Source of the DNA: Topomyia yanbarensis
Taxonomy: Eukaryota; Arthropoda; Insecta; Diptera; Culicidae
Reading direction: 5' to 3'
Assembly: GCF_030247195.1 (NCBI RefSeq)
Contig: NC_080671.1
Location: 188,273,725-188,337,724 of the forward strand
DNA: 64,000 bases
The position numbers and the translations under genes are program-made. Positions within the stretch are counted from its first letter, which is position 1. The number at the start of each line of letters is the position of its first letter. Positions 43,678-56,593 of this stretch are shown in pieces. The notes beneath the pieces were generated by a model that worked only from the letters and a program-made list of their open reading frames with translations, did no database searches and had not been told where the DNA came from.

Positions 43678-46600
43678 CTTACTCATTACTCTTTACTCTT
43701 TACTCTTTACTCTTTACTCTTTACCCTTTACCCTTTACCCTTTACCCTTTACTCTTTACTCTTTACCCTTTACCCTTTACCCTTTACCCTTTACCCTTTA
43801 CTCTTTACTCTTTACTCTTTACTCTTTACTCTTTACTCTTTACTCTTTACTCTTTACTCTTTACTTTTTACTCTTTACTCTTTACTCTTTACTCTTTACT
43901 CTTTACTCTTTACTCTTTACTCTTTACTCTTTACTCTTTACTCTTTACTCTTTACTCTTTACTCTTTACTCTTTACTCTTTACTCTTTACTCTTTACTCT
44001 TTACTCTTTACTCTTTACTCTTTACTCTTTACTCTTTACTCTTTACTCTTTACTCTTTACTCTTTACTCTTTACTCTTTACTCTTTACTCTTTACTCTTT
44101 ACTCTTTACTCTTTACTCTTTACTCTTTACTCTTTACTCTTTACTCTTTACTCTTTACTCTTTACTCTTTACTCTTTACTCTTTACTCTTTACTCTTTAC
44201 TCTTTACTCTTTACTCTTTACTCTTTACTCTTTACTCTTTACTCTTTACTCTTTACTCTTTACTCTTTACTCTTTACTCTTTACTCTTTACTCTTTACTC
44301 TTTACTCTTTACTCTTTACTCTTTACTCTTTACTCTTTACTCTTTACTCTTTACTCTTTACTCTTTACTCTTTACTCTTTACTCTTTACTCTTTACTCTT
44401 TACTCTTTACTCTTTACTCTTTACTCTTTACTCTTTACTCTTTACTCTTTACTCTTTACTCTTTACTCTTTACTCTTTACTCTTTACTCTTTACTCTTTA
44501 CTCTTTACTCTTTACTCTTTACTCTTTACTCTTTACTCTTTACTCTTTACTCTTTACTCTTTACTCTTTACTCTTTACTCTTTACTCTTTACTCTTTACT
44601 CTTTACTCTTTACTCTTTACTCTTTACTCTTTACTCTTTACTCTTTACTCTTTACTCTTTACTCTTTACTCTTTACTCTTTACTCTTTACTCTTTACTCT
44701 TTACTCTTTACTCTTTACTCTTTACTCTTTACTCTTTACTCTTTACTCTTTACTCTTTACTCTTTACTCTTTACTCTTTACTCTTTACTCTTTACTCTTT
44801 ACTCTTTACTCTTTACTCTTTACTCTTTACTCTTTACTCTTTACTCTTTACTCTTTACTCTTTACTCTTTACTCTTTACTCTTTACTCTTTACTCTTTAC
44901 TCTTTACTCTTTACTCTTTACTCTTTACTCTTTACTCTTTACTCTTTACTCTTTACTCTTTACTCTTTACTCTTTACTCTTTACTCTTTACTCTTTACTC
45001 TTTACTCTTTACTCTTTACTCTTTACTCTTTACTCTTTACTCTTTACTCTTTACTCTTTACTCTTTACTCTTTACTCTTTACTCTTTACTCTTTACTCTT
45101 TACTCTTTACTCTTTACTCTTTACTCTTTACTCTTTACTCTTTACTCTTTACTCTTTACTCTTTACTCTTTACTCTTTACTCTTTACTCTTTACTCTTTA
45201 CTCTTTACTCTTTACTCTTTACTCTTTACTCTTTACTCTTTACTCTTTACTCTTTACTCTTTACTCTTTACTCTTTACTCTTTACTCTTTACTCTTTACT
45301 CTTTACTCTTTACTCTTTACTCTTTACTCTTTACTCTTTACTCTTTACTCTTTACTCTTTACTCTTTACTCTTTACTCTTTACTCTTTACTCTTTACTCT
45401 TTACTCTTTACTCTTTACTCTTTACTCTTTACTCTTTACTCTTTACTCTTTACTCTTTACTCTTTACTCTTTACTCTTTACTCTTTACTCTTTACTCTTT
45501 ACTCTTTACTCTTTACTCTTTACTCTTTACTCTTTACTCTTTACTCTTTACTCTTTACTCTTTACTCTTTACTCTTTACTCTTTACTCTTTACTCTTTAC
45601 TCTTTACTCTTTACTCTTTACTCTTTACTCTTTACTCTTTACTCTTTACTCTTTACTCTTTACTCTTTACTCTTTACTCTTTACTCTTTACTCTTTACTC
45701 TTTACTCTTTACTCTTTACTCTTTACTCTTTACTCTTTACTCTTTACTCTTTACTCTTTACTCTTTACTCTTTACTCTTTACTCTTTACTCTTTACTCTT
45801 TACTCTTTACTCTTTACTCTTTACTCTTTACTCTTTACTCTTTACTCTTTACTCTTTACTCTTTACTCTTTACTCTTTACTCTTTACTCTTTACTCTTTA
45901 CTCTTTACTCTTTACTCTTTACTCTTTACTCTTTACTCTTTACTCTTTACTCTTTACTCTTTACTCTTTACTCTTTACTCTTTACTCTTTACTCTTTACT
46001 CTTTACTCTTTACTCTTTACTCTTTACTCTTTACTCTTTACTCTTTACTCTTTACTCTTTACTCTTTACTCTTTACTCTTTACTCTTTACTCTTTACTCT
46101 TTACTCTTTACTCTTTACTCTTTACTCTTTACTCTTTACTCTTTACTCTTTACTCTTTACTCTTTACTCTTTACTCTTTACTCTTTACTCTTTACTCTTT
46201 ACTCTTTACTCTTTACTCTTTACTCTTTACTCTTTACTCTTTACTCTTTACTCTTTACTCTTTACTCTTTACTCTTTACTCTTTACTCTTTACTCTTTAC
46301 TCTTTACTCTTTACTCTTTACTCTTTACTCTTTACTCTTTACTCTTTACTCTTTACTCTTTACTCTTTACTCTTTACTCTTTACTCTTTACTCTTTACTC
46401 TTTACTCTTTACTCTTTACTCTTTACTCTTTACTCTTTACTCTTTACTCTTTACTCTTTACTCTTTACTCTTTACTCTTTACTCTTTACTCTTTACTCTT
46501 TACTCTTTACTCTTTACTCTTTACTCTTTACTCTTTACTCTTTACTCTTTACTCTTTACTCTTTACTCTTTACTCTTTACTCTTTACTCTTTACTCTTTA

Positions 46601-49600
46601 CTCTTTACTCTTTACTCTTTACTCTTTACTCTTTACTCTTTACTCTTTACTCTTTACTCTTTACTCTTTACTCTTTACTCTTTACTCTTTACTCTTTACT
46701 CTTTACTCTTTACTCTTTACTCTTTACTCTTTACTCTTTACTCTTTACTCTTTACTCTTTACTCTTTACTCTTTACTCTTTACTCTTTACTCTTTACTCT
46801 TTACTCTTTACTCTTTACTCTTTACTCTTTACTCTTTACTCTTTACTCTTTACTCTTTACTCTTTACTCTTTACTCTTTACTCTTTACTCTTTACTCTTT
46901 ACTCTTTACTCTTTACTCTTTACTCTTTACTCTTTACTCTTTACTCTTTACTCTTTACTCTTTACTCTTTACTCTTTACTCTTTACTCTTTACTCTTTAC
47001 TCTTTACTCTTTACTCTTTACTCTTTACTCTTTACTCTTTACTCTTTACTCTTTACTCTTTACTCTTTACTCTTTACTCTTTACTCTTTACTCTTTACTC
47101 TTTACTCTTTACTCTTTACTCTTTACTCTTTACTCTTTACTCTTTACTCTTTACTCTTTACTCTTTACTCTTTACTCTTTACTCTTTACTCTTTACTCTT
47201 TACTCTTTACTCTTTACTCTTTACTCTTTACTCTTTACTCTTTACTCTTCACTCTTCACTCTTCACTCTTCACTCTTTACTCTTTACTCTTTACTCTTCA
47301 CTCTTCACTCTTCACTCTTTACTCTTTACTCTTTACTCTTTACTCTTTACTCTTTACTCTTTACTCTTTACTCTTTACTCTTTACTCTTTACTCTTTACT
47401 CTTTACTCTTTACTCTTTACTCTTTACTCTTTACTCTTTACTCTTTACTCTTTACTCTTTACTCTTTACTCTTTACTCTTTACTCTTTACTCTTTACTCT
47501 TTACTCTTTACTCTTTACTCTTTACTCTTTACTCTTTACTCTTTACTCTTTACTCTTTACTCTTTACTCTTTACTCTTTACTCTTTACTCTTTACTCTTC
47601 ACTCTTCACTCTTCACTCTTCACTCTTCACTCTTTACTCTTTACTCTTTACTCTTTACTCTTTACTCTTTACTCTTTACTCTTTACTCTTTACTCTTTAC
47701 TCTTTACTCTTTACTCTTTACTCTTTACTCTTTACTCTTTACTCTTTACTCTTTACTCTTTACTCTTTACTCTTTACTCTTTACTCTTTACTCTTTACTC
47801 TTTACTCTTTACTCTTTACTCTTTACTCTTTACTCTTTACTCTTTACTCTTTACTCTTTACTCTTTACTCTTTACTCTTTACTCTTTACTCTTTACTCTT
47901 TACTCTTTACTCTTTACTCTTTACTCTTTACTCTTTACTCTTTACTCTTTACTCTTTACTCTTTACTCTTTACTCTTTACTCTTTACTCTTTACTCTTTA
48001 CTCTTTACTCTTTACTCTTTACTCTTTACTCTTTACTCTTTACTCTTTACTCTTTACTCTTTACTCTTTACTCTTTACTCTTTACTCTTTACTCTTTACT
48101 CTTTACTCTTTACTCTTTACTCTTTACTCTTTACTCTTTACTCTTTACTCTTTACTCTTTACTCTTTACTCTTTACTCTTTACTCTTTACTCTTTACTCT
48201 TTACTCTTTACTCTTTACTCTTTACTCTTTACTCTTTACTCTTTACTCTTTACTCTTTACTCTTTACTCTTTACTCTTTACTCTTTACTCTTTACTCTTT
48301 ACTCTTTACTCTTTACTCTTTACTCTTTACTCTTTACTCTTTACTCTTTACTCTTTACTCTTTACTCTTTACTCTTTACTCTTTACTCTTTACTCTTTAC
48401 TCTTTACTCTTTACTCTTTACTCTTTACTCTTTACTCTTTACTCTTTACTCTTTACTCTTTACTCTTTACTCTTTACTCTTTACTCTTTACTCTTTACTC
48501 TTTACTCTTTACTCTTTACTCTTTACTCTTTACTCTTTACTCTTTACTCTTTACTCTTTACTCTTTACTCTTTACTCTTTACTCTTTACTCTTTACTCTT
48601 TACTCTTTACTCTTTACTCTTTACTCTTTACTCTTTACTCTTTACTCTTTACTCTTTACTCTTTACTCTTTACTCTTTACTCTTTACTCTTTACTCTTTA
48701 CTCTTTACTCTTTACTCTTTACTCTTTACTCTTTACTCTTTACTCTTTACTCTTTACTCTTTACTCTTTACTCTTTACTCTTTACTCTTTACTCTTTACT
48801 CTTTACTCTTTACTCTTTACTCTTTACTCTTTACTCTTTACTCTTTACTCTTTACTCTTTACTCTTTACTCTTTACTCTTTACTCTTTACTCTTTACTCT
48901 TTACTCTTTACTCTTTACTCTTTACTCTTTACTCTTTACTCTTTACTCTTTACTCTTTACTCTTTACTCTTTACTCTTTACTCTTTACTCTTTACTCTTT
49001 ACTCTTTACTCTTTACTCTTTACTCTTTACTCTTTACTCTTTACTCTTTACTCTTTACTCTTTACTCTTTACTCTTTACTCTTTACTCTTTACTCTTTAC
49101 TCTTTACTCTTTACTCTTTACTCTTTACTCTTTACTCTTTACTCTTTACTCTTTACTCTTTACTCTTTACTCTTTACTCTTTACTCTTTACTCTTTACTC
49201 TTTACTCTTTACTCTTTACTCTTTACTCTTTACTCTTTACTCTTTACTCTTTACTCTTTACTCTTTACTCTTTACTCTTTACTCTTTACTCTTTACTCTT
49301 TACTCTTTACTCTTTACTCTTTACTCTTTACTCTTTACTCTTTACTCTTTACTCTTTACTCTTTACTCTTTACTCTTTACTCTTTACTCTTTACTCTTTA
49401 CTCTTTACTCTTTACTCTTTACTCTTTACTCTTTACTCTTTACTCTTTACTCTTTACTCTTTACTCTTTACTCTTTACTCTTTACTCTTTACTCTTTACT
49501 CTTTACTCTTTACTCTTTACTCTTTACTCTTTACTCTTTACTCTTTACTCTTTACTCTTTACTCTTTACTCTTTACTCTTTACTCTTTACTCTTTACTCT

Positions 49601-50514
49601 TTACTCTTTACTCTTTACTCTTTACTCTTTACTCTTTACTCTTTACTCTTTACTCTTTACTCTTTACTCTTTACTCTTTACTCTTTACTCTTTACTCTTT
49701 ACTCTTTACTCTTTACTCTTTACTCTTTACTCTTTACTCTTTACTCTTTACTCTTTACTCTTTACTCTTTACTCTTTACTCTTTACTCTTTACTCTTTAC
49801 TCTTTACTCTTTACTCTTTACTCTTTACTCTTTACTCTTTACTCTTTACTCTTTACTCTTTACTCTTTACTCTTTACTCTTTACTCTTTACTCTTTACTC
49901 TTTACTCTTTACTCTTTACTCTTTACTCTTTACTCTTTACTCTTTACTCTTTACTCTTTACTCTTTACTCTTTACTCTTTACTCTTTACTCTTTACTCTT
50001 TACTCTTTACTCTTTACTCTTTACTCTTTACTCTTTACTCTTTACTCTTTACTCTTTACTCTTTACTCTTTACTCTTTACTCTTTACTCTTTACTCTTTA
50101 CTCTTTACTCTTTACTCTTTACTCTTTACTCTTTACTCTTTACTCTTTACTCTTTACTCTTTACTCTTTACTCTTTACTCTTTACTCTTTACTCTTTACT
50201 CTTTACTCTTTACTCTTTACTCTTTACTCTTTACTCTTTACTCTTTACTCTTTACTCTTTACTCTTTACTCTTTACTCTTTACTCTTTACTCTTTACTCT
50301 TTACTCTTTACTCTTTACTCTTTACTCTTTACTCTTTACTCTTTACTCTTTACTCTTTACTCTTTACTCTTTACTCTTTACTCTTTACTCTTTACTCTTT
50401 ACTCTTTACTCTTTACTCTTTACTCTTTACTCTTTACTCTTTACTCTTTACTCTTTACTCTTTACTCTTTACTCTTTACTCTTTACTCTTTACTCTTTAC
50501 TCTTTACTCTTTAT
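43678..50514 (+). repeat. Heptamer satellite (TTTACTC)n, 974 in-register units
   Basis: From 43692 to 50509 the sequence is 6818 bp, exactly 974 heptamers, and spot checks at 43720, 47248, 47318 and 50461 all fall in the same 7-bp register, so I find no indel. It is entered by two degenerate units (43678-43691). Variants are clustered: TTTACCC (4 units from 43720, 5 from 43762), one TTTACTT near 43861, and TTCACTC (4 units 47248-47275, 3 units 47297-47317, 5 units 47598-47632). Because 7 is not a multiple of 3 and the unit contains no stop on this strand, all plus frames are open, giving a spurious 2310-codon frame from 43585. Left neighbour is the mariner pseudogene; right neighbour is plain AT-rich DNA. 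Confidence 0.97.
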
Positions 50515-53500
50515 TGATGGCATTATATTACAAATGGTTATAAATGATGCGAGATTTTTTTTGCAGTTTTGATTTACTGTTATTCGTTGTGCTACCTGAT
50601 TTTTACAACTGCGCTACAATGTCACTGCTGCGGTTTCTTAAATGATAAATAAATAAGCCAGCTACCTCCCATGCATATGCTCCAGAATTCAAGGTAAAAC
50701 TAGCGACCGAATTCGTTTCGCCACTTTTTAAAGATTTGTCTCTGAAGAATGTGCCATATATTTCACAACAACCGGACAGTTGAATGGGCTAAAGGTAGCT
50801 CAAACCTGCAAAACATCCCAGGCTACAATCAACATCAGCAGATATCATCCCACTCGTTCATCCATTTGTATGGCCGGTATGGCAAGTATAAATGTTTACG
50901 AAGGTAAGATAATTGAAATAATTTCGCAGCATCTCCGGCTCTCGCTCCGACGATCATTCTGCCAGTCTGGTCGCTTCACATGGGAGGCCCCGGTCGCAGG
51001 AATCATAAGTGGAAGCGACCTCAGCGCAGCACGATGACAAAGGAAAATTATTACATCCCCTGTGTGATTGTGTGCACTCGGTGAGCACAAACATTCTGCA
51101 CACATACACGCACTCAAACACCACACTTTGCGCATTTTATTTCGCTCAGTCAAACATCAATCAAAATTCTTTCCCGATTCTGGTCGTTTTAATGGGCCCC
51201 GACCATCGCTTGAGAATGGCAAAGTACCTACAAGGAAATGGAAGACGGTTTGATATGAGTTAATAGTGGATGTCCTTTCTGGGTGATTGCGGTTTTCCGA
51301 CCAATGGGTAGTCCCGCTTTTTTCTATGGTAGATTCTGAAAATTATTATAATCATTGCAGTTGTTAATTTCACTTAGTTTTTAATATTCCGGCATCTTAC
51401 TCTATCGGGAAGGGAATACTTTGAAATTTGCATACTGTTGTTGTATTATTGCATTGAAGATTGCTCGACAAATTTCCAGTTGCATGAAACATATTCCATT
51501 GCAGTGAATAATTATCCAGTTACTCAATTCCCTTCACCTACCGGGCAAGGCAATGCAACCCCGGATCGGAAATGCTTCTTAACCCTGCACGCACCACTGA
51601 TAAAGATGGTCCAATTCGATACCAAAGTTCATGCTTTTTCCGCTTCGTTTGATGTAGTTCTGGCCGATGAACGATACCTGGGAACACTTTGCTTTGATGT
51701 AAACAGTCGAAGCTAATCTCGCCAGGCGGATCTTGGTGCGGATAGATAGATACCTAGGCAGAAGCTTGCAAAATGGGATATCCCTACGGGGTGGCTCCTG
51801 CCGATGCGATGTAATGCTGTTGATGGTGGTGATTTAGGCAACAATTCGACAATCGAAAAAATTATGATTACGAAAATTGCTCAAAATTCGTCGGATTTGA
51901 GAAGCCAAAGCGCAGGGGAAATTGCGATTGATATCAGCAGCCGTGCAGCAGCAGCAGTGAACCATGGATAGTACCCCGAGATTCCATCGGTACACCACGG
52001 TGGTAGCTGTAATTCTATACGTCGTTCAAGGCTCAAAGGAAGAAATATCTATTGCTGTACAGCTGATGACATCAGCGGAACTCTGCTCCGATGTTCGGTT
52101 TGCTTGCACGGGCAGAAGGGAAGAGGGACGACGGATGGAAATATTACTGGCTCAGTCTGGGTTTGGATCGAAGTCCACCGCTATGACGGATTCGCTTTCA
52201 AGTTTCCCTTTTGCTCGATGAGCTCGATTTTTGTGGTTTTGCAGGTTTGGTGGTGCGATGCGGTTTTGCATTACGAACGGCAGGAAACGATTTTTCCCTT
52301 CGAGTTTTTAGATATCTGCTGCTGTCGGTCGGGAACGGGTTTTGCTACCGGGAGTCCAATGTCGTTGTGGTCCCCCGGTCTGGGTATCGTTGTGATCCCG
52401 CGGTTAAATTGATTATCAATAAAGATTATGAACGATTTGTGGTATTAATATTTATTGTTCGTTGTGAGAGAAGCGGGAATCTCGTCGGTGGATGGTTAAT
52501 CGTAAACAACTTGTCGTAATTAATTATGTAACTAAGGCGTAGAAATGTGAATGGTAATAGTTGATTTAGTAGCGAATTTAATTCAACTCCCTTTAGTTTT
52601 TATTATATAATCTGTCATTCTTACCATAAAATTAACAAAATATAGACGAGAAATATTTCAAAGTAAAAATTCGGTTCAATTTGAAATCCCCTTAGAATCC
52701 AGAAGTACATTAAGGCGTACTAACTACGTGGAAAACGCTTTAAAGCAACCTATAACATTGTGATTGGATCTTTCTCATCATACCAATAGCAGTAAGCTTC
52801 AACCTAGTTACCGCAGCATGGTATTATCCTTGATGTTAAGGTTAGTTTAATGTTAAATGCCCCGCCATTTCACGGGTTACCGGAAATTCGTTGTACAATA
52901 TTCAAAACACGATTGTACGTCATCTGCATTTGGTACTATAGTACTATGATGAAGTATGGCAGGTTTATCGTCCACCAGTTGAACATTGTCTAGACCAGAA
53001 CAAAAATTCTTCGTATTCCGGCAAATATTTTAAATTAACAATATGGGTCTGTTTCACAACAGACATCAAACTAGCGCCGCGGTGACACAAAAGATCACTA
53101 GTACACTAGAAATTTTGTGATATGAAAATGACAGAACAATAGTACAAGGTGGAAACATTAGAAAAAAAACCACATGACGTCATTCTCAAGATCGTTTTGT
53201 AGAAATAAAGGAAATAATAATGCAAAATACACACATTTGATCCAGAGACTTGTAGAGTTTTTTTTGTAGAAGCCAGACAAACTGCCAATAAGTGCTGCCA
53301 AACCGGTCATTGTGTTGTACAACGTTAGGAATAACTCTTACTTTACAATATTAAAACAAGCTCCTTCAAGAGCTCACGCAAGGAGTACACGAAGGTATAA
53401 ATTTTAGTGTAGTCGTTCATATTGTCTTGACTGGTTGCTACGATTACTGGTGTTACGTCCGCAATTTTTTGTATAAAATGTCATTAATGCAAAATATTGA

Positions 53501-54060
53501 AAGTTGGCTGAATTCATTTTTTACACAAAGTTTAAGAAAAGTGATGGGTAGATGGAAATGTGCGGTATCTGGTTGTTTCAGCTACAGAAATACCCCGTAA
53601 TGTTTGTCATTCTTCCGGATAAATGCTGTAAATAGGTAATTTAAAGTAGAAAACCATTTACAATAGAGAACCATACCAGATTCACATTTCTGAAATACAG
53701 AGAAGTAGATGCCTGGGTAAGATTTTCTGCAATGCTTCTCTAAGCAAAAATAGCGTTATTTTCTCCCTGCATTTCCGGGATTCAGAGACAAGGGTAAGCG
53801 TTAATTCATATTGATTTCACGAATTTGCACTAAAAAAAATTTAATCTTTGGTTATATCTCCATGTCCACCCATCTAGTTTTCCCGGTGTTCCAGAAATTA
53901 GTGCATTGAAGTCCAGAATTCCTACTCTTATGAAAAAGAGAAACGAATTAAAAGTCTCAGCTTCAAACAGAAATAAATCTTCTGACTCAATTGAACAGAA
54001 AAGCCAGGTAAGATTTTCGGAAATTTGTGCGAGGCATATGTAAAAATCTGTGCTTGATAC
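50515..54060. other. Non-coding DNA, partly non-repetitive
   Basis: 3.5 kb with no recognised element. 50750-52450 is less AT-rich and looks like unique host DNA. Frames at 51438-51716 (92 codons) and 51964-52221 (85 codons, with a hydrophobic VVAVILYVV near the start) have no known signature and no visible splice or translation context, so I do not call them genes. Confidence 0.4.
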
Positions 54061-54796
54061 TACCCTGTCAAAAAAATGCGGACGAAAATGGTCAGGCGAT
54101 TTAAAAAGTTTGACGTTTGACTCAACTCGCTTGTGCTAATTGCCCCTCGGAACAAATGCAATTTGCGAATGCGATTTAAAGGCAATTTCAATACTTAGAC
54201 AAATTTTCTGGCGGTTGAAATGGACTTGGTTGTTTTTCGCGTTTTTTCAAACATGGCGGTTCATGTTTAGTTTAAGATTAAATTTTTTTTTGAACAATTG
54301 GTGTGTTTTCACTTGTACTTTGTTTGTCTAGTGCACTTCATTTAGCCAACGAATGTGGGAAATTGTGGAATCGTGTGTATGTATAGTAGAACAAGATCTC
54401 TGCCCTAAAGTCTTAATGAACGTCAGATTGTGATAAGTTTTGAAGTGCAATACCAATTTCACCATTGATTCTTCCTATAATTTGGTGGTGATTACCTAGT
54501 AACCACATATACTTACCAGTAATGTGAGTAGATAATGAATCCAAAAATAAGCATTATTTTTAATTTTCATATTAGGCAACTGAGAGCGATTAAATGGCGC
54601 GTTCCGTGGGCGATTTGGGGGCGATTTAAGGGCGGGTTGGACGGCAAAAAAATGACGGCGACAAATTGCCCAAATGTTGCATTTGAAATAGCCCCCTAAT
54701 TGCCAGCAATTTGTTGAAAAATTGAAGGGCAATTAGCGCATCCGAGTTGGCAAATAGCCCCCCGTTAGCCAGCAACTTGCCCTTTTTGACTGGGTA
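54061..54796. mobile_element. TA-flanked MITE, TACCC(T/A)GTCAAAAA ends
   Basis: Left TACCCTGTCAAAAA (54061) and right TTTTTGACTGGGTA (ending 54796) are inverted with one mismatch. Subterminal 'gctaattgcccctcggaac' is mirrored as 'gggcaattagc', so the inner halves are also related but diverged. TA at both extremities fits Tc1/mariner-type target duplication. The right half is rich in 'gggcgatt'/'aattgccc' words. No coding capacity. Confidence 0.7.
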
Positions 54797-55308
54797 TGTT
54801 TACATTACATTTGACACTTGATTTGACAATAATGTCAGTAATTGCATTCAATGTGTACATAAACACGTACCATATGCGGAAATGAGCTGTAAAATGAATT
54901 AAAAAAACAAATTTAAAATATTGAACCAACCTATTGATAGAATGCCATCTGTAGCTACTCCATTGTAAGTTTATTTCAAAACAAGTCGTGATGTTTTTAG
55001 TTTGTTCTAGCAACACGGGGTCAAAATCTGTGCTAGCCTGTGCATTATTGCAGAATACTGTGAAAATCTGTACATATTGCTTGTAGCAATAAAAAGTGGA
55101 TTCGATTCTCACTGCGCACCCAACATTCTTCTAATAAATTCTTCTTATAGACTAGTTAGTTCGACTGGCCTATCTATAAGAATACCATCTCTATCAGTTG
55201 AAATGTATATGTTTTGACAGCTCGCTGTTTTTATTAGCAGTTTGATTTCTCACACTTTGAAAGTGAGGAGTCCAGGTTGGTGGGCAGTGCGCAATAATAA
55301 CAGAAAAC
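54797..55308. other. Non-coding spacer
   Basis: About 500 bp, no gene seen. 'ggattcgattctcactgcgc' near 55100 is B-box-like, but no A box at tRNA spacing was found. Confidence 0.35.
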
Positions 55309-55527
55309 TCTCGACAAACATATGATTAGGGCTTTAAAGCCAAATTCACTTTAGGTGAAAATGCCGGACAAACGGTACTCGCCAATCACAGATGTAGTAG
55401 TAAACAAAAGAAACAAGTTTTCTGTTTCATTAAATACTATGAAGCCACTAACGATGTGTGCGAAATTTCCCTTCAAAGAGAATTTTGACAGTGAGCTTTT
55501 ACGTCGTAATCATATGTTTGTCGAGAG
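55309..55527. repeat. Inverted repeat with 21-bp perfect arms
   Basis: Bases 55309-55329 (CTCTCGACAAACATATGATT plus A) are exactly complementary to 55507-55527. Weaker complementarity extends on both sides. The inner part resembles 42592-42690, so this is probably a diverged MITE family with a second copy there. Confidence 0.6.
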
Positions 55528-55774
55528 CTGTGGAAATCAGGAAAGTTTTAAAAAATTGTGCAACACATTGAAAATCTGTGTAACACAGAATCTGTGCACC
55601 TGGCATCCCTGCAATCGATTTCATTTTGACAGGTTGTTTCAGAGTACACGCTAAACGCAAGTGAGCTAAAAATGATTGATTAGAATGCTTTTTCGTCGTG
55701 GGATGGCGTACGTTTTGTGTCTTCTATGATTCGTATGAGATTTGCAAGAGTGGACTATATTGTTATTTTTTTTA

Positions 55775-56300
55775 CATTTTAACGACATTCAATTAGCTAG
55801 AGATTACTGGGTAGGGAAAGTTATGAAACTTAGAGCCATAGTACTCAAGTGAGAGCAAGGATGTGAAGTAAACAGATCGGAAAATTAGAAGTGGCAGGGT
55901 CATTAGAACAGGCTTAATATCGTACGGGCTTAATCTTTGTCTTCTGTTAATGAGGGTCGAGCTTAGGCAGAATAACTACGAATCACCCGAGTTCACTAAC
56001 ATGTGTCCTGATAAAGGTAGACGTATCTATCTTTACCGTGATAATCGACAAAAATTAAGCCACGCAAGATCACCACTGAAAACCTGTCGACGATTAGTAT
56101 CAATCTTAATGGTGATTGCTGCTGTTCATATCTGTTTGCTTTTCGAATGCCGGGATAGATTTATTGTTCTAATGACCCTGCCACTTCTAGTTTTCCGATC
56201 TGTTTACTTCACATCCTTGCTCTCACTTGAGTACTATGGCTCTAAGTTTCATAACTTTTTCTACCCAGTAATCTCTAGCTAATTGAATGTCGTTAAAATG
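55775..56300. mobile_element. Fold-back element with 136-bp near-identical arms
   Basis: Arms 55775-55910 and 56165-56300 are reverse complements with three mismatches by eye. The spacer of 254 bp is not self-complementary. Such arms can yield hairpin RNA. The open frame at 55950-56282 runs through loop and arm and is not gene-like. Confidence 0.85.
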
Positions 56301-56593
56301 CAAAAAGGAAAATGTGACTAACATAGTCGAAATAAAAAAGGAAGAGAAAAATTGTTATTTATATAATATTTGGTGGTGCATTTAAGTTTTTTTTTTCAAT
56401 GAAAGTATCTTATGTCTCAAATATTTTAATAACACGGCTTTCACACATTCAATCTGAACTTTTTACCATCTATTCCATGTCAATAGTTGCCAAAATTAGT
56501 AACCATGTGGACAAACATTGCTAATTTGGAAGACCATCAGTAAGTATCACACATTTTAATTCTGACAAATAATTGCTTTTTTATTTGTTAAGT

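Noticed and set aside
43678..50514. Telomeric repeat or CRISPR-like array
   Set aside because: The unit TTTACTC (with some TTTACCC) is not TTAGG or TTTAGGG in either orientation, and flies and mosquitoes lack telomerase repeats. There are no spacers, so it is not a CRISPR array.
51964..52440. Small secreted-protein gene
   Set aside because: A hydrophobic stretch near the start of an 85-codon frame is suggestive, but there is no domain, no splice-site support and overlapping frames of similar length in the other phases.
55100..55140. tRNA-like B box 'ggattcgattctc'
   Set aside because: No A box at the right distance and no cloverleaf.
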